DNA from: CAVRUH01 sp963822595
GTDB lineage: Bacteria; Chlamydiota; Chlamydiia; Chlamydiales; Waddliaceae
Direction of reading: 5' to 3'
Assembly: GCA_963822595.1 (NCBI GenBank)
Contig: CAWGIG010000001.1
Span: 310,001 to 374,000, forward strand
DNA length: 64,000 nucleotides
Position 1 is the stretch's first letter. Each line of letters opens with the position of its first letter. This document shows, in pieces, positions 34,901 through 43,517 of this stretch. The position numbers and the translations under genes are program-made. A model generated the notes under the pieces. The model did no database searches. It was not told where the DNA came from and worked only from the letters and a program-made list of their open reading frames with translations.

Positions 34901-37660
34901 TTATGCAGGTGAATCTTGCGGGAGCGGAGGCGGGGTGCTCGTGCGAGGTCCCTTTTCAGTTGATGAAGGTGGTGTCTGAGTGGATGTAGGTCTCTTCTTC
35001 TGAAGATCGGCTGCTGTTTTCAAACGACCTCTCTTATCATCAATATTCCACTCATTGTTCGCGATTTTTTTGACGTCTTCAGCATCTAATGTCTCAAACT
35101 CGATCAACATCATCGCCAAAAGCTCCAATTGATCGCGTCTTTCATTAATGATCTCTAAAGCACGTTCATGCGCTGTATCAAGGATTTCTCTGACTTCCGC
35201 ATCAATCGCTTGTGCTGTTTCATTAGAATACTTCTTCTCATGATAGCCATTCATTCCAAGATATTGTCCCGAATCAGACCTTTCATCATAAGTTACAAGA
35301 CCAAGCTTATCGCTCATGCCCCATTCGCAAACCATGCTGCGCGCTAGCTGCGTGGCCTGATCGATATCTTGTCTTGCACCACTCGAAATGTCTCCGATGA
35401 AAATTTCTTCGGCACATCGGCCTCCCATCAGAACAGCCAATTGATCCAAGAGTTCTTTTTTCCAATAACTCACACGGTTCTTTTTAGGTAGGAACATTGT
35501 AGCTCCTAAAGACATTCCTCTAGGGATAATGGTGACTTTATCTACAGGGTCTCCATGCTCCACTGCAACACTCACTATGGTGTGTCCGGCTTCGTGGTAA
35601 GCTGTAGTCTTTTTCTCATCTTCATCCAACTCCATGCTGCGGCGTTCTTTACCGTATAGAACCTTATCTCTAGCCTCACTGATTTCATGTTGCGTGACAG
35701 CAGTTCTATCCTTTCTGGCGGCTAACAAAGCGGCTTCATTAAGAACATTTTCAAGGTCGGCACCTGAACATCCAGGTGTGCTTCTTGCGAGGTTCATTAA
35801 ATCGACAGAAACATCCATTTTAATCTTTTTGGCATGGACTTTGAGAATATCATATCTTCCCTTGATATCAGGGAGGTTAATAATCACACGACGGTCAAAG
35901 CGTCCTGGTCTAAGCAGAGCTTTATCCAATACATCGGGTCGGTTTGTGGCTGCGATCAGAATAACACCTTCGTTAGTATCGAATCCGTCCATTTCAACGA
36001 GAAGCTGATTCAACGTTTGTTCCCTTTCATCATGTCCGCCGCCTATGCCGGCGCCACGATGTCTACCTACGGCGTCGATTTCATCGATGAATACGATACA
36101 AGGGGCATTCTTTTTAGCTTGGTCGAACATATCGCGGATACGGCTAGCGCCCACGCCGACGAACATTTCAACGAAGTCAGAACCTGAGATTGAGAAGAAG
36201 GGGCGATCCGCTTCACCGGCAACAGCTTTTGCAATCAAGGTTTTACCTGTACCTGGAGCTCCGATACATAATACACCTTTTGGAATATGGCCACCGAGTG
36301 CGGTAAATTTCTTTGGATTTTTCAGGAATTCAACGATTTCTTGAAGTTCTTCAAGGGCTTCATCGATTCCGGCAACATCTTTAAATGTCACTTTATGAGT
36401 CCCCTTCTGAAGGAGTTTTGCCGGGGATTTTCCAAAATTCATAGCATTTGTCCCGACCCCTTTCATTTGACGTGAAAAGAGGAAGTAGAGAACCAAAACG
36501 ACTAGGATAATAGGGAGTAATGTAACAATTGAGTAAACGTAATTAGGTGTTGGTTCTTCACTTTTAAATTTCTTTTCAAGAACAGCATTGGTCGGTTGAT
36601 CGGGGGCTTTAAAAATGCCGCCGCGGTTGGCGTTGAATGCATTCCATTCTTCTTTAGCGTTAAGGAACCAGTGATTGAATGTTTCGGGATCTTGTTTTTC
36701 AAGAGCTTTGGTTGAAATTTCTTGGTTATTGAAGAACCAGATAACTTGAGCGACGGAGCGTCGCGCTTTGTCGAGCTGGACTTGATTATCATCAATTTGT
36801 TTATTGATATTGTTATATTCGTCGACAGCCTCTTTATAATTTCTAACGCTTCGGAGCTGTGTGAGTCTTGTATTTCCTTCAGGAGTATTCAGTTGATCCA
36901 CAATTTCGCTTAGCTGGCCGATTGTTTTTTCGAAAACCGCAAGGCGGACAGGCATGGCTGTTTCCGGGGTGTTTGCGCTAACGAAATCGGTATCTATTTT
37001 TCTAAGTTGTTGTTTGATAGCTTCATTGCCGATGCCCAATTCAGGAGAACGGAAATAATGAATCACTTCAGATAATGAGTTCCCAAAATTTGTAACGGCG
37101 GTTTCATTTTGTTCATTGATCAGGGAGGCTAGCTGCGTTTTCAGTTGGGGGAGACTTGTGACTTTTATAGGATTGAGTTGGGTAATAACGACGCTGCGGT
37201 CTTTATCTTCGGAGGCATTTGAGATTTCATCGACTACGACATAGCCGGTTGCGGGGAGCGGAATGCCGCTGAGTTGCAGGAAGAGATTCCCCGAATCAAA
37301 AACCTTTCCTTTGATATTATCCAATTCGTCGCTAAAAGCTTCTTTTTCATTTTTCAGGGTATTGTTGGCATTGAGGAGCTCGAGGAACTTATAGCGGAGT
37401 TTACCTTCTTCAGTTTGTCTGTCGCGGAATTGGCCGCTAAAGGTGACGAGGTTATCATTGAGTGCGCTTTTACGGCTATCTTCAGGCTGAATCAACTGCA
37501 GGTTTACCAAATGTTCCAATTGGTAGCTAAACGACACTTTCGCGTGTTTAGTTTCTATAAAGGTTTGCACCATTAAAGAAAGGATAACTGCAGCCATCAG
37601 GAACCAAATGAAACCGCCTGAAAAGCCTTTTTTAAGATCTGGTTTTTTGTCGTCGCTCAT
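34901..37660 (-). CDS. ftsH: ATP-dependent zinc metalloprotease FtsH
   Basis: Membrane-bound AAA+ protease for quality control of membrane and regulatory proteins, 919 aa. First membrane span at about residues 15-32 (GGFIWFLMAAVILSLMVQTF); a large periplasmic domain of about 340 residues, much longer than in E. coli; second span near 383-403 (VYSIVTLLPIILVVLVLYFLF). AAA domain with Walker A GAPGTGKT (about 470), Walker B IVFIDEIDAVGR and SRH RPDVLDKALLRPGRFDRR. Zinc site HEAGH near 688. The C-terminal tail is Pro/Ser/Thr-rich. Own promoter at 37746-37774. Confidence 0.96.
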   Translation of the reverse strand: MSDDKKPDLKKGFSGGFIWFLMAAVILSLMVQTFIETKHAKVSFSYQLEHLVNLQLIQPEDSRKSALNDNLVTFSGQFRDRQTEEGKLRYKFLELLNANNTLKNEKEAFSDELDNIKGKVFDSGNLFLQLSGIPLPATGYVVVDEISNASEDKDRSVVITQLNPIKVTSLPQLKTQLASLINEQNETAVTNFGNSLSEVIHYFRSPELGIGNEAIKQQLRKIDTDFVSANTPETAMPVRLAVFEKTIGQLSEIVDQLNTPEGNTRLTQLRSVRNYKEAVDEYNNINKQIDDNQVQLDKARRSVAQVIWFFNNQEISTKALEKQDPETFNHWFLNAKEEWNAFNANRGGIFKAPDQPTNAVLEKKFKSEEPTPNYVYSIVTLLPIILVVLVLYFLFSRQMKGVGTNAMNFGKSPAKLLQKGTHKVTFKDVAGIDEALEELQEIVEFLKNPKKFTALGGHIPKGVLCIGAPGTGKTLIAKAVAGEADRPFFSISGSDFVEMFVGVGASRIRDMFDQAKKNAPCIVFIDEIDAVGRHRGAGIGGGHDEREQTLNQLLVEMDGFDTNEGVILIAATNRPDVLDKALLRPGRFDRRVIINLPDIKGRYDILKVHAKKIKMDVSVDLMNLARSTPGCSGADLENVLNEAALLAARKDRTAVTQHEISEARDKVLYGKERRSMELDEDEKKTTAYHEAGHTIVSVAVEHGDPVDKVTIIPRGMSLGATMFLPKKNRVSYWKKELLDQLAVLMGGRCAEEIFIGDISSGARQDIDQATQLARSMVCEWGMSDKLGLVTYDERSDSGQYLGMNGYHEKKYSNETAQAIDAEVREILDTAHERALEIINERRDQLELLAMMLIEFETLDAEDVKKIANNEWNIDDKRGRLKTAADLQKKRPTSTQTPPSSTEKGPRTSTPPPLPQDSPA

Positions 37661-37745
37661 ATAGATTTTTCCAACTAAAAGCTTATGTTACGGAGCTACA
37701 GGCGTTTAGGTAAGATATTAATAATGGCGCCCGCTCTTGATTTTC

Positions 37746-37774
37746 ATTCTATCACATAAATGATTCGTTATCAA
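37746..37774 (-). promoter_or_regulatory. putative promoter of ftsH
   Basis: Minus strand: TTGATA (37774-37769), a 17-nt spacer and TAGAAT (37751-37746). Each box matches consensus at five of six positions. The leader is about 80 nt. Confidence 0.6.
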
Positions 37775-37804
37775 TGGAATTGTGGTTTTGACCCCCTATA
37801 GGAC

Positions 37805-39094
37805 CTACTCTTTTGAAATTGAAATTTCAATAAAATCATCGGTTTGACTTTTTCCAAGCAGCGTTTTTCCAGTCAAAAACTCATGAATAATGGCCCCTTC
37901 GCTCCAAATTGCCGGGACGGTAGTGCCCAGAAACGAAGGAACTTTATGGTTATTCCACCATTTGCTGATTTTAGGGGTTTTTGAGGGACCAAGTAGATAA
38001 TTCCCCCTTGGGATCGTCACTTTCATCTCCCCTTTCCACGCCTCTTTCCAGGTTGTAGGAGCATCCCCTTGGCTTGACACATCTTTAATAGATACAATCC
38101 AATCGCCAAACTTTACCGAATCCTTCAAAGGTTGGGGATCCGCCGGAAGCGGCATCCATGGCTTTCGGTTTAAGAATAGACGTTTTCTATCGATATATAA
38201 TTGATTATTCCCTCCCATGAACAGCTTATTAGCTTCTCCGCTCAGGATAAATTCGGTTGCCTTGTCAACGATATCCCTCGAAGGAATAAAGGGAACAAGT
38301 TTGCAGATGGATCGAATAATATATTTAATTTCAAAAGGGGTCATTGAGGAATAGGGATTGAGGTCCAAAAAGTAGCCGGAGGAAGAGCTTTCAATAGAGC
38401 GAAGAATGGGGTCCAAATGGATATTCAGAAAAAATTGCAGTTCCTTAGCTTCTTCTCCTAAATTGAGAATGGAGTTGTCGATTTCTTTTCCAAAAACGGC
38501 GGAAAGATACGGGATGATTTGCTGGCGCATGCGACTCCGCAGAAACTTAGGATCTTGATTTGTCGAATCAAAAAAGGGTTTTAATTGGTGGTCCTGAATC
38601 CAGCGAAGAATCTCGGCTTTCTCCACTTTGATCAATGGGCGCCAAACGGGAACCCCATCCATTGTGGAAACTTCGCCCATTCCGCCCATATTTGTGAGGG
38701 AGGCTCCTTCTAGAATTCTTTTAAAGACCGTCTCTAGCTGATCATCGCGTTGGTGTCCGAGGACTAAAGCCGCATACCCATGCTCCCGATAGATTTCCCT
38801 GAAAAATTTAATGCGCTCTTCGCGGCAAGCCAGTTCTGTTGTCATCCCTTTAAGTTTTTTCTCATGGAATGGAAGTTGATATTCTTTAGCTAAACACCTG
38901 AGGATTAGTGCCTCTTGGCCGCTTTCAGGCCTCCAACCATGGTCAACGTGAGCAATGCCACAGGGGATGGCGTGCTTAGTTAAAAGGTGAAAAAGTGCGA
39001 GGGAATCGGGACCTCCTGAAAGGCCCAATAGAAGGGGTTTATCGCCCCTGTAATGGCGATGGATAAAATCTAGGAAAGTATTTTCTAGGGTCAT
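37805..39094 (-). CDS. tilS: tRNA(Ile)-lysidine synthetase
   Basis: Modifies C34 of tRNA-Ile(CAU) to lysidine. The PP-loop motif LGLSGGPDSLALF is at about residues 23-35, followed by HVDHGWRPES and LGHQRDDQLETVFKRILEGA. The C-terminal TilS domain ends near the stop. The start at 39094 overlaps the stop of the GYF_2 gene in an ATGA, and the P-loop then sits at the normal distance; the longer reading from 39154 is not supported. 429 aa. Next to ftsH, as in other chlamydiae. Confidence 0.94.
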   Translation of the reverse strand: MTLENTFLDFIHRHYRGDKPLLLGLSGGPDSLALFHLLTKHAIPCGIAHVDHGWRPESGQEALILRCLAKEYQLPFHEKKLKGMTTELACREERIKFFREIYREHGYAALVLGHQRDDQLETVFKRILEGASLTNMGGMGEVSTMDGVPVWRPLIKVEKAEILRWIQDHQLKPFFDSTNQDPKFLRSRMRQQIIPYLSAVFGKEIDNSILNLGEEAKELQFFLNIHLDPILRSIESSSSGYFLDLNPYSSMTPFEIKYIIRSICKLVPFIPSRDIVDKATEFILSGEANKLFMGGNNQLYIDRKRLFLNRKPWMPLPADPQPLKDSVKFGDWIVSIKDVSSQGDAPTTWKEAWKGEMKVTIPRGNYLLGPSKTPKISKWWNNHKVPSFLGTTVPAIWSEGAIIHEFLTGKTLLGKSQTDDFIEISISKE

Positions 39095-39435
39095 GTAAAC
39101 ACGTAAAACTGATATAAGGAGTAAATAAGAGCTAGTACAACGACAATGATCCAAAAGATGGTATTAGGATCTTGCTGGTAATCGAGGGCCATTTCTTCGT
39201 AAGGGATTCTTGAAGGTTTTTTTGTTTTATCTTCTTCTTCATCAGTATCATTTTCTTCATCTTTAAAGATTTTTCTGAGTTCGGGGATATTACGAATGGC
39301 AATCCAGCGCGGGAAACCTTCCCTCCAGACGAGAGTATCGGGGGTAATCCGTACATCTCTTTGGAGATCCTCAACAGAGTAGGGCCCCTCTTGAGTATTA
39401 TTGATACTAACAAACCAAATTTTATTCATATGCAT
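39091..39435 (-). CDS. GYF_2-domain protein with C-terminal membrane anchor
   Basis: Protein of 114 aa. Residues 3-55 (KIWFVSINNTQEGPYSVEDL then TLVWREGFPRWIAIRNIPEL) match the GYF_2/DUF4339 fold ('W-x-x-x-x-x-GP-[YF]'; 'xxVWxxGMxxW'). An acidic linker (DEENDTDEEED) follows, then one membrane segment at the C-terminus (TIFWIIVVVLALIYSLYQFY). Probably a tail-anchored adaptor binding proline-rich ligands; partners are unknown. Alternative start at 39429. Its stop overlaps the tilS start, so the two are co-translated. Confidence 0.8.
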   Translation of the reverse strand: MHMNKIWFVSINNTQEGPYSVEDLQRDVRITPDTLVWREGFPRWIAIRNIPELRKIFKDEENDTDEEEDKTKKPSRIPYEEMALDYQQDPNTIFWIIVVVLALIYSLYQFYVFT

Positions 39436-39485
39436 CAGTATACATAAACGCCCAAATTTCGTACATCAACATCCCTGGAAAAATA

Positions 39486-39624
39486 ACCACGAAGATACGA
39501 AGAAAACGAAGGACACGCGAAGATTATGAAAAAAAACCAAAAAAAATCAAAAAATACATATTTTTCTTTTGATCTTTTCTTCATCTTCGCGCGTCCTTCC
39601 TTTTCTTCGTTTCTTCGTGGCGGT
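39486..39624. repeat. palindrome, family E
   Basis: About 139 bp between divergent GYF_2 and lptF genes. The arms are built from ACGAAGNNN-type units (8-9 nt steps): CCACGAAGATACGAAGAAAA on the left and its rough complement ending TTCTTCGTTTCTTCGTGG on the right. The middle is A/T-rich. Unlike most others it is not at a gene end. Related pieces lie at 9245-9280 and around 48100-48265. Confidence 0.8.
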
Positions 39625-39648
39625 CTTTCAAACAGATCGGTAAAAATA

Positions 39649-39677
39649 TAGACAAATGATTCTAATGCATGTATAAT
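39649..39677 (+). promoter_or_regulatory. putative promoter of lptF-lptG
   Basis: TAGACA (39649-39654), a 17-nt spacer and a perfect TATAAT (39672-39677). Predicted start near 39684, about 25 nt before the lptF ATG. Confidence 0.6.
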
Positions 39678-39708
39678 CGAGAAATATAATTCACAAATAG
39701 CTTCAATT

Positions 39709-40860
39709 ATGCCTATTCTCTGGCGTTTTTTATTAACGCAGTACTTAAAAGTCCTCATTTTGTGTGCCACGACCTTTATTGCTGTTCTTCTCACCACGCG
39801 TTTAGATGAAATAGCCCACTTTGCAGCCCTGGGCGCTGAAGGAAGAAACCTCCTATTATATGTGCTTTATCAAATCCCCTATATTATTCCGATAGCCATC
39901 CCCATATCCTGTTTGATATCCGCTATTTTATTGGTTCAACGACTTTCAGCCACCTGCGAATTGACCGCTTTGCGATCCTCCGGAATGGCTATTAAACAAT
40001 TTTTGAGCCCTATTCTTTTCATGGCAGCCTTCATTTCTATGATAAACTTTTATTTTGTCTCGGAAGTGGCTACAAACTCCCATCTATCTTCAGGAATGTT
40101 GAAGACGCAGCTCAGGTCGATTAATCCCCTGCTTATGCTGCATAGCAAGCATTTGATGAAAGTGAAGGGTTTCTATTTTGACACCTTAGGCTCTTCCAAA
40201 ATGGGAGAAAACGCTTCTGAAGTAATTTTGGCAATGCCCAACCATTCCAGCGAAAGAATTCATTTGATGGTAGCCACTCAATTAAATGCCAGCGTGGATA
40301 ATTTTATGGGAAAAGGAATCGCGTTAATTACGAGCATGCAAGGGGAGCAGGAAGGCGGATTTGATCACTTGATGGTGGAGAATATTGGCAAAACAGTAAC
40401 TTCGATTGAAGATTTTGCCGGCATTTTACAAAAGCAATCTTGGTCTATCAACAATGATCATTTAAAGATGTCATTGCTATTAGCCCGTATAGAAGAAGAG
40501 AAAAAAGGGCTTCAAAATGCTATTTCGGAAGGAAAACCTATTTCCGACCAAAAGCAAATCAAAAAGACGATTGACCGATGCTATACAGAAATTGCTCGGA
40601 GAATATCTTTAGGATTCGCTGCTTTTACTTTTACACTGATGGGAGCCTCTTTTGGAATGAACATTAGTCGAAACCGATCGAATCGAGGGATCCTTGCCGT
40701 GATTATTCTCACCGCTGTCTACCTTTGTACTTTTTTTGTGGCTAAAGGGATGGATAATCACTTGATTGCTTCGACGTTGATGTACATTGTTCCGCATTTT
40801 ATCATTATCGCCATTAGTTTATGGGTCCTTTATAGGATCTCAAGGGGAATCGAAGTATGA
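39709..40860 (+). CDS. lptF: LptF-like lipopolysaccharide export permease (YjgP/YjgQ)
   Basis: Inner-membrane subunit of the LptB2FG transporter, which extracts LPS and drives it to the outer membrane. 383 aa. It starts with PILWRFLLTQYLKVLILCAT and has membrane spans near residues 10-35, 50-75 and 95-120, then a periplasmic beta-jellyroll domain (about 125-270) and three C-terminal spans (about 290-375). 'LRSSGMAIKQFLSPI' matches the family's coupling-helix region. Its stop overlaps the start of lptG by 4 nt. Confidence 0.9.
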   Translation: MPILWRFLLTQYLKVLILCATTFIAVLLTTRLDEIAHFAALGAEGRNLLLYVLYQIPYIIPIAIPISCLISAILLVQRLSATCELTALRSSGMAIKQFLSPILFMAAFISMINFYFVSEVATNSHLSSGMLKTQLRSINPLLMLHSKHLMKVKGFYFDTLGSSKMGENASEVILAMPNHSSERIHLMVATQLNASVDNFMGKGIALITSMQGEQEGGFDHLMVENIGKTVTSIEDFAGILQKQSWSINNDHLKMSLLLARIEEEKKGLQNAISEGKPISDQKQIKKTIDRCYTEIARRISLGFAAFTFTLMGASFGMNISRNRSNRGILAVIILTAVYLCTFFVAKGMDNHLIASTLMYIVPHFIIIAISLWVLYRISRGIEV

Positions 40861-41939
40861 TATTAACAAAAATTTGGGAAAGATATTTTCTTAGCGAAAT
40901 TTTGAAAATGATGTTCATGTTTTTGCTTTGTTTTTATGGTCTTTATGTTTTGATCGACTATTCCAGCCATTCGAGCGGCAGTCAGTATCATCATGCGCAT
41001 ATGAAGTGGGGCGAATTGGTCTTGTATTATCTTTACGAATTTGTTCAACGCATGGATGTTTTGCTTCCTTTTGCCATTTTGATTGCTACCATAAGGACGC
41101 TATGCAACCTGAGCGCTCATTCTGAATTAGTTGCTTTGATGGCAAGCGGAATGCGACTAAAAACGCTTCTGCGGCCGTTTATCATTGTCGGGCTTTTAGG
41201 GACCGCAGTCCTTTATCTTAACACCGAATTTTTCATTCCCGACGCTCTGAGCGAGTTGCGTCATATGAGTGATAAATACGCTTCTAAAAGGAAGAAGAAG
41301 ATAAAAAACATGTCGGTAGAGCATGTTTCCCTAGAGGATGGTACCACGTTATTATTTCAGAAATATGATACGGCGGAAAATTCATTTTCGGATGCCTTCT
41401 GGATTAAGTCCTCTAAGGACATTTATAAAATCCAAAATCTATATCCCGGGACAGCGGTAGCCACAGGGAAGAAAGTGACTCATTTAATGCGGGATGCTTC
41501 CGGAGAGTTTGTTCAGAAGGAGGTTTTTGAGACACGCCAATTTCCGGAGATCCAGTTTAATCGCAAGGCTTTGTTGGACACCATCACGCCTGTCGAAGAA
41601 TTTTCTCTTTCTAGTTTATTGAAGAAATTTCCTACGCATGGAAATCCTTTGAATGAAAAAGAATCCCGGGTGATGTCTACTTATTACCAAAAATTGGCGA
41701 TGCCCTGGCTTTGTTTAATAGCTGTTATAGGACCGGCGCCGTTCTGTGTTCGATTTAGCCGTCATCTTCCGGTCTTTTTCATATATGCCTTCAGTATTTT
41801 TGGATTGGTTGCCTTTTATCTCGTGATGGATGCTGCTGTTGTTCTTGGAGAGCGCCAGGTACTATCACCTGAGGTCGCCATATGGGCGCCCTTTATTTTC
41901 CTAAGCTGTCTTTTCGGGTGGCGTTTCGCCAGGGTATAG
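40857..41939 (+). CDS. lptG: LptG-like lipopolysaccharide export permease (YjgP/YjgQ)
   Basis: Partner of the preceding gene, 360 aa, same layout: three N-terminal spans, periplasmic domain (about 125-250), three C-terminal spans. Family blocks are WERYFLSEILKMMFMFLLCF, LVALMASGMRLKTLLRPFII and the EKESRVMSTYYQKLAMPWLC segment. It is translationally coupled by ATGA to lptF. Which of the two is F and which G is set by order only. Confidence 0.9.
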   Translation: MILTKIWERYFLSEILKMMFMFLLCFYGLYVLIDYSSHSSGSQYHHAHMKWGELVLYYLYEFVQRMDVLLPFAILIATIRTLCNLSAHSELVALMASGMRLKTLLRPFIIVGLLGTAVLYLNTEFFIPDALSELRHMSDKYASKRKKKIKNMSVEHVSLEDGTTLLFQKYDTAENSFSDAFWIKSSKDIYKIQNLYPGTAVATGKKVTHLMRDASGEFVQKEVFETRQFPEIQFNRKALLDTITPVEEFSLSSLLKKFPTHGNPLNEKESRVMSTYYQKLAMPWLCLIAVIGPAPFCVRFSRHLPVFFIYAFSIFGLVAFYLVMDAAVVLGERQVLSPEVAIWAPFIFLSCLFGWRFARV

Positions 41940-42005
41940 ATTTAAATATTGAATAGAAATGCCTATTAGCTTATGAAAAAGTTAATGAACGAGAGGAAGG
42001 TATCG

Positions 42006-42410
42006 ATGGTTACACTTAGATTTTTAGTCGTATTTTTTTGTTTAACGGGCATTCCTCTTATAGCTGCTCCCCAAGACAATATTTTGCTGTACACGGATTC
42101 GGTACAGGTAACTTCTGAGGTATCCCCTTATGAAACTCTCCAAGCGAATCAGCCCATTAAAGGAACGCTGATGATTACTCACGTGAATAATCTTAAGGTG
42201 GATCCGGCGAGTGTTAAGATGGGTGGAGAAACTTTGAAAGTGAAATTTGTCAGAGATGTTTCCTTATCGTCCACGGATAATTTATCGATATCGATCTATC
42301 AATTTGAGGTTAAAGGCAAGCCAAAAGGCAACTACACCCTCCCTCCAATATCAGTAAAAGTTGGAGATAAAGAATACCAAGCTCCTTCATTGGACATATC
42401 TATTGACTAG
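42006..42410 (+). CDS. secreted Ig-like hypothetical protein
   Basis: Protein of 134 aa with a signal peptide (MVTLRFLVVFFCLTGIPLIA, cleavage near AAP). The mature part is beta-rich: YTDSVQVTSEVSPYETLQAN, QPIKGTLMITH, SIYQFEVKGKPKGNYTLPPI, SVKVGDKEYQAPS. This looks like one immunoglobulin-like strand set, comparable with BatD-type modules. AGGAAGG lies 6 nt before the ATG at 42006; an upstream ATG at 41973 has no ribosome-binding site. It follows lptG by 66 nt and may be co-transcribed. It faces the HigA-like gene with an 11-nt gap. Confidence 0.7.
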   Translation: MVTLRFLVVFFCLTGIPLIAAPQDNILLYTDSVQVTSEVSPYETLQANQPIKGTLMITHVNNLKVDPASVKMGGETLKVKFVRDVSLSSTDNLSISIYQFEVKGKPKGNYTLPPISVKVGDKEYQAPSLDISID

Positions 42411-42421
42411 TAAGTAAATTA

Positions 42422-42787
42422 TTAAGCGCATTGTAATTTACTTCTTCGAGGACGAACAGGTGATATTCTTAGGTTATTTGGTGTAAAAGATTTTTTCTGC
42501 CGTTTTTCAAGGACAATATCGTACCCCAACGCGTCAACTATACTCGAGAAAGATCTTAGAGTGAGATTCTCTTTTTTCCCCGATCTTAAATCTTGAATAA
42601 GAGAGGGCGAAACATTAGCTTCTTTTGCGAGTTTTCTAATGGAAATATTATCCTCTTCCATTACCGCCAAAAGCAATTCAGAAAGAATAAAGTCCTTATA
42701 TTTTTTATTTAAATCCTCTTCAAACTTCGAATCTTCTTGAATTAGCCTATCGTATGTTGAGCTAACCTTTGCCTTGTTTTTTATCAT
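42422..42787 (-). CDS. higA: HigA-like antitoxin, XRE-family HTH
   Basis: Protein of 121 aa. The helix-turn-helix is at about residues 47-100 (ISIRKLAKEANVSPSLIQDL then TLRSFSSIVDALGYDI). The C-terminal tail is basic (RPRRSKLQCA). The start at 42787 is set by GGAGGTTATT just before the ATG. It overlaps the toxin gene's end by 26 nt. Expected to neutralise the partner and bind the operator in 43186-43225. Confidence 0.88.
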   Translation of the reverse strand: MIKNKAKVSSTYDRLIQEDSKFEEDLNKKYKDFILSELLLAVMEEDNISIRKLAKEANVSPSLIQDLRSGKKENLTLRSFSSIVDALGYDIVLEKRQKKSFTPNNLRISPVRPRRSKLQCA

Positions 42788-43163
42788 AATAACCTCCTTG
42801 TTTAATCCTAGACTTGTAATCTTCATAACATATCAATGCCTTTTTCTTTTCAGTGGGAGATAATTTATCCTTCTTTTTTTCAAAGGCATTCGTGATAATA
42901 ACTTTTTGACCAGAGAAGAAAAAACATAAAAACCTTTCTGGTTTTGGTTTAAAGGCATAGATTCCATCCCCTTCATGTCTGAACTTTGTAATATTTAATA
43001 TCTTTCCTATATTAGCAAGTGCTTTAAACAACTTAAGGGCTTCCAATTTTCTTTCTCTATCGAGATTATCAAAATATTCTTTTGGTTGGCTTTTACCTCT
43101 TTCTGTATAGTACCACTCAATTGTGTGTTCTGAACCTTCGAAAACGATAAATTCTCTTTCCAT
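42762..43163 (-). CDS. higB: HigB/RelE-like toxin (Gp49-like)
   Basis: Protein of 133 aa with the Gp49/HigB layout: FDNLDRERKLEALKLFKALA, then IGKILNITKFRHEGDGIYAF, KPERFLCFFFSGQKVIITNAF and a Lys-rich C-terminus. The RelE-superfamily fold would make it a ribosome-dependent mRNA endonuclease. Start at 43163 is set by AGGAAAAGG; the toxin-first gene order is typical of HigBA. Promoter and inverted-repeat operator lie just upstream. Confidence 0.88.
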   Translation of the reverse strand: MEREFIVFEGSEHTIEWYYTERGKSQPKEYFDNLDRERKLEALKLFKALANIGKILNITKFRHEGDGIYAFKPKPERFLCFFFSGQKVIITNAFEKKKDKLSPTEKKKALICYEDYKSRIKQGGYYDKKQGKG

Positions 43164-43182
43164 CACCTTTTCCTTTAACTTA

Positions 43183-43211
43183 ATTGTACCTAAATACAGT
43201 CTTTTTTGCAA
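43183..43211 (-). promoter_or_regulatory. promoter of higBA
   Basis: Minus strand: TTGCAA (43211-43206), a 17-nt spacer and TACAAT (43188-43183). It lies within the inverted repeat 43186-43225. Confidence 0.65.
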
Positions 43212-43225
43212 CTAAATTTAGGTAC
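43186..43225. promoter_or_regulatory. putative HigA operator (inverted repeat)
   Basis: Perfect 10-bp inverted repeat GTACCTAAAT (43186-43195) and ATTTAGGTAC (43216-43225), separated by 20 bp. One arm overlaps the -10 and the other lies just upstream of the -35 of the higBA promoter. The right arm is itself part of the 10-bp palindrome CTAAATTTAG. A repressor bound to both halves would block RNA polymerase. Confidence 0.6.
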
Positions 43226-43269
43226 ATTAAATAGGAAACTCCTCTTGACGAACAATAAAACAAAATTGC

Positions 43270-43500
43270 TCACAGGTCTCTATATGCTTTGTCGTCTTCT
43301 TTTGATTCCCATTCAGTTAATGTAGCACTGACTCCAAAATACTGAAGATCAAGTGGAAGAAACTTCCGTATTAATACCGTTCGATCACCCAATATTTCAA
43401 ATACAATTTGATTGCCTTTTTCCAAATGAAGTACTTCCCTTATTCTTTTAGGGACTGTCACCCGAAATTTTGAGGTTAAACTTACTTGAATTGCTTCCAT
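43270..43500 (-). CDS. AbrB/SpoVT-family DNA-binding protein
   Basis: Protein of 76 aa beginning MEAIQVSLTSKFRVTVPKRI then REVLHLEKGNQIVFEIL, the swapped-hairpin AbrB fold used by antitoxins and transition regulators. No toxin partner is adjacent on its 3' side; higBA lies 100 nt away with its own promoter. It follows the ferredoxin gene by 17 nt, so it is probably its operon mate. Start at 43500; no clear ribosome-binding site. It could be an orphan antitoxin. Confidence 0.75.
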   Translation of the reverse strand: MEAIQVSLTSKFRVTVPKRIREVLHLEKGNQIVFEILGDRTVLIRKFLPLDLQYFGVSATLTEWESKEDDKAYRDL

Positions 43501-43517
43501 AATGAGTACACCAGGGG

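Noticed and set aside
39435..39797. Minus-strand frame of 120 codons between the GYF_2 and lptF genes
   Set aside because: It runs through the family E palindrome (low-complexity Lys/Phe translation) and into lptF antisense; no family resemblance.
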